Source: Laguncularia racemosa (lineage: Eukaryota; Streptophyta; Magnoliopsida; Myrtales; Combretaceae). From it: 64,000 bases of DNA. The notes under the pieces are model-generated. The model saw nothing but the letters and a program-made list of their open reading frames with translations, searched no databases and was not told where the DNA came from. Below are positions 60,694-64,000 of this stretch, in pieces. Location of the stretch: assembly GCA_037954665.1 (NCBI GenBank), contig JBBMOL010000249.1, positions 434,001-498,000 on the forward strand, written 5' to 3'. The first letter of the stretch is position 1, and each line of letters starts with the position of its first letter. The position numbers and the translations under genes were made by a program.

Positions 60694-62318
60694 TGATGGG
60701 TGTCGAATCCAACAAAAATAAAACCTACTCCTAGACAATTATATGATTTGCATATAGTGGTGAGTAGGGTCGAATCCACAGAGATTGGTTAAACTTATTT
60801 CTATTCAAGGAGAATAAAAGGAAAAGGAAAATGGGGGGTTTGGTTTGTGAATTGAATAAAGTTAAAACAAGTTAAGAAAGTTGTATATTGATAAAAAGCC
60901 TAGCCAAAGGAATCAAGATAGTTTAATTCTAGGAATTGATCATCGATGCAAATGTTTTCTATTCTTAGTTCTAGATAAATTGGTTATGGTTATTAACAAG
61001 CTCTAACAACCTATCTCTCCTTACTTCCTCGATAACCTCAGACAAGCGCTTTGAATTATTTCTCTTATTGATTAAACAACCCTTAGACAAGCGCTTAGGA
61101 TTTAATCTATCAATAGCATTAAGATCTAGAGAGACTACCAATTCATGCCAGTAGATTATAAGATAACCTATTTAAACATGATCACACACCTCCATAACAT
61201 GAATTCGATCATCTCTTTTATAACCAAACATGTTATTGCGTCACTAAGACTAGAACAATCAAACAATTACGGATTTGACGTGCTAGTTGACAATATATTA
61301 ACTTGCTAATTGAGTAGAAGAGCTCTTTTCATACCAATCAATAAAGATAATAATGACAAAACGATCAGAAGATATATGAATACTCGAAAGCAAAGAATAG
61401 AATAAATACAAGTCAATTAGACCTCACAATTCGTGGAGAATTAAACATCTATGACCCTTTGGCTAGAAAAGTAGCTTAGCTACACATGTTCATCAATAAA
61501 ACGAAAATAAAAGATAGAAACATAATGAACCCGGTTGCTTGCTCTGCCTCCAAGATGATCCAAGGTTCTTCAAGATCCAAAGATTCAAAAGTTGTCCTAA
61601 CCCTCTAGGGTTGGCTCTATTTATACTATTAGATGGATAACATGTGATCTTTTGCTAGCAAGATACGAAAATATCTTTCCTTTTCCAAGTAGATTTCGAG
61701 AAGTGAAGATTCGTTTGCCTGGCACGCCTCAACACACGGCCGTGGATCAAGCCGTGCTATCCTCTGTGCATATTCTTCAAGTCTTCATCTGCACCCAGTG
61801 TGAACCACGGTTAGACACACGGCCAGATTTCAAGCCGCGCCTTCATCTGTGCATAATCTTCAAGTCTTCATCCGTGTCTAGTGTGTACCACGGTTACACC
61901 TACGGCTAGATTTCAAGCCGTGACTTCATCTAGTTGATGTTCCACACTTTCTTCTCCTTGGTCCTGACTTCCACCACGGCTTCAAGCACGGTTTCTCCCA
62001 CGGGTTCCACCACGGCCGTGCCTTAAGCCGTGTCTCTCTCTGTTCAAATTCCTCATTTTTGCCTTCTTGTCCAGTGTGTAACACGGTTTGAACCTTGGCC
62101 GTGCCGCAAACCGTGCTTCCTCCGGTGGTGTAATTCCTTGTCTTGATCCAAGTTGTAGATGACTTCTCTAAAATACTTGAATTAGCATCCTTAACTCCAT
62201 TTAACCTGATTTATCACGATGATAGAATTAAAGTACCATTTCCTTATGATTGCTATAAAATCAATAATAATTTAACACAATTTATACTATAAAGATTGAG
62301 TATAAAATGGCTCTATCA
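60694..62318 (-). repeat. Element Y 5' LTR
   Basis: 1625 bp. Plus strand TGATGGGTG to GGCTCTATCA. TATA box TATAAATAG at 61617-61625 (minus) and CACGGCCGTG palindromes at 61735-61744 and 62011-62020. Confidence 0.95.
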
Positions 62319-62382
62319 CCTGCCCAAGATCTACCCTTAATTCTCATGCAGCTTTTATTCAATTCCAAACTATCCAATGATT
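62319..62382 (+). repeat. 64-bp direct duplication, right copy
   Basis: Identical to 56922-56985; begins directly after the outer end of the Y LTR. Confidence 0.95.
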
Positions 62383-63569
62383 AATACCCAATCTCTGATC
62401 TGCGGAGTTTCTTACACTAGATTAGAGTCTTTCTCAAGATCAATAATCTCTAATCCTAATTAAGCCAATTCTCTTCAATTAACATAATCGAGATTGCAAT
62501 AAAATCCTAGGACTCTCAATTGAACCAGACCACAATGACCTTGTTCAATACAAAAAACCTCTTATAACCTATCTCTAGGATTATAAGGGGTCTTTTTATC
62601 CATGCCAGATCCACTCTATTAAACAATTTCTCAATCTTAATAACAGAGATATAATCCCATCCTAATACTGCACAAATATCAAGATGAACAAACTATAATT
62701 GCAACATGAATAAACTCAAAGAGTAGAATTAATTATTGAACATCAATAATTCCGTCACATGACAATCAGGGGTTTCTCAAGGGAATAGGGATGAAACAAT
62801 TAGCCACTCATGAATCTAATACGAAGAGCAAAACATAAAATAATTGAGTCCATAAAGAAAATTCAAACACGAAATATCTTGGCTTCAAATCCGAAACTAT
62901 TCTGGCAACAACTTCTCTTCTCTAGGGTTTCTCTTGTGCCGCCTCCTCCCCTTTTCTCAATAGGGTTGTTCTATTTATACTTCTTAAGGCATGGTCGAGC
63001 TCTTCAGCTGGAAAGATACGACTGTATCTTTCCTTTTCCAAGTGAATCTCGTCAAGTGAAAAACAGTCGCCTGATACGCCTAAAAGCACGGCCAGATTTC
63101 AAACCGTGTCTCTCTCTGGTCGATAATATGTAAGTCTTCAATCTTGCTCAGTGTTTGGCATGGCTAGGAACACAGCTAGGAACAGGGCTAGCAATACTTC
63201 TAGCAACGGCTAGATTATAACCCGTGCCAAGTTCTGGAGCTTTCCACGTCTTCGCAGCGTCTGCCACGGCTTCAAGCACACCCCTATCACAAGCCGTGCT
63301 TCCTTTCCAAGTGACGCTTTCATCTTCAGGTGTGGCCACGGTTCATGACACGGCCGTGGCTTTCCCTGTGTTGTCCATGAGTAACTTTAACTTGATCTTT
63401 TAAGCTTCAATTATGCTCCTTTTGTGATCTTTCTCCTTCTCTTTGGTGTTATACCCTGAAACATATATATTTATCTGTTAAGTACCGAATCTGCATTGAT
63501 TTTATTCAAAAGACTATACAAATTCATCATTAATGCCCATGATTTATAAGGTTTAATTTACTCTTATCA

Positions 63570-64000
63570 AATTTCCCTACACTTAAGGTTTTGCTTGTCC
63601 TCAAGCAAACACGGATTAAGAAAACCCAAAGGACCAGTTCTCATAAGTTCCCGCAATCAAGAAGATATTTCAGCATCATCGATTTCATGCTACACCTTAA
63701 TCATTGATAATCTTTACTCAATCTTTAGTTGTATACAAAATACAAATACTAAAATTCCCAAAGCTAATCGAAGTAAATTAAACTGTTACCCTTATCATTT
63801 AAACTAAAGTTCCCAAAGTCGAAATTGTTGCAAGATCGAGACTAGTAAAATAAAGTATACAATCCTTTTAACCACGGTTGTAAGCAACACAACAGGGACT
63901 AAAGGCATGTTGTATCCACTTGTCCCCTAGCTCTTCCTTTTCTGTTTCATCCAATTCTTAAGTTAATTTTGGGAGTTTACCATTAAAGCACTTAACTAAG
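63570..64000 (-). mobile_element. Element X internal 3' region, runs off window
   Basis: Starts with the polypurine tract (63570-63584) and the block TTGCTTGAGGACAAGCAAAA, typical just upstream of Athila 3' LTRs. The rest is non-coding as in Z and Y. Whether X carries pol lies beyond the window. Confidence 0.75.

Larger units (their letters stand above)
56986..62318 (-). mobile_element. Athila-type gag-protease element Y with a single LTR
   Basis: Minus strand: 5' LTR (60694-62318), tRNA-Asp primer site, gag-protease, non-coding region, and a polypurine tract ending exactly at 56986. The 3' LTR is precisely absent: the tract is followed directly by the 64-bp target duplication. Same family as Z. 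It lies inside the LTR of element X. Confidence 0.92.
56707..63569 (-). repeat. LTR of Athila-type element X, split by element Y
   Basis: About 1.47 kb of LTR in two parts (56707-56985 and 62383-63569). The right edge is firm: minus strand polypurine AAGTGTAGGGAAATT, then TGATAAGAG. The left edge at TGTACCTATTGCC is provisional. It contains the GGTATCGATCCCACGAAG block typical of LTR ends in this group and a palindrome array with CACGGCCGTG at 63349-63358. A TATA-like TATAAATAG lies on the minus strand near 62975. Confidence 0.75.

Overview
This is a stretch of plant nuclear heterochromatin. It is AT-rich, its open reading frames are littered with stops, and almost everything recognisable is an LTR retrotransposon or a fragment of one. 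The lineages visible are Ty1/copia, and Ty3/gypsy Tat (Ogre-like), Athila-type and chromovirus. They suggest a eudicot; the species cannot be named from this sequence. No intact host gene, rRNA gene, tRNA gene or CRISPR array was found.

Left to right: 1-2212 is unassigned AT-rich DNA. A decayed copia element (2304-6920, plus strand, target duplication AGTAT) sits exactly on the boundary between two units of an 86-bp tandem repeat. A minus-strand Tat element (7565-18046) keeps its 3' LTR, a tandem-repeat 3' region, pol with a second RNase H, a probable 103-nt intron, and gag, but has lost its 5' LTR. At 18046/18047 it is fused to a plus-strand Athila-type element (18047-24177) that encodes only gag-protease. 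Then come about 3.5 kb of unassigned DNA (24178-27724), a decayed minus-strand chromovirus (27725-36412) split by a solo LTR of family R, a gag-only remnant Q (36413-38683), and a second Tat element (38684-43342) broken off in pol.

From 43343 to 54877 there is a cluster of four family R elements (Ra, Rb, Rd, Rc). They are non-autonomous: they carry gag and/or protease and a chromovirus-like C-terminus, but no reverse transcriptase or integrase. Rc is complete and nested inside the LTR of Rd. After that come a chromovirus LTR (54964 on) and the LTR of another Athila-type element X (56707-63569), itself interrupted by a one-LTR Athila-type element Y (56986-62318) flanked by an identical 64-bp duplication.

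The non-autonomous families (R, Q, and Z/Y) presumably depend on polymerase and integrase from relatives elsewhere; this is inference. The signals most worth following are in R and in the odd insertions: a terminal hairpin at the R LTR end with compensatory base changes, R LTRs that have swallowed a primer-binding site, the one-LTR insertion with a long target duplication, a tRNA-like promoter pair inside Tat LTRs, and palindrome arrays shared by LTRs of unrelated lineages.
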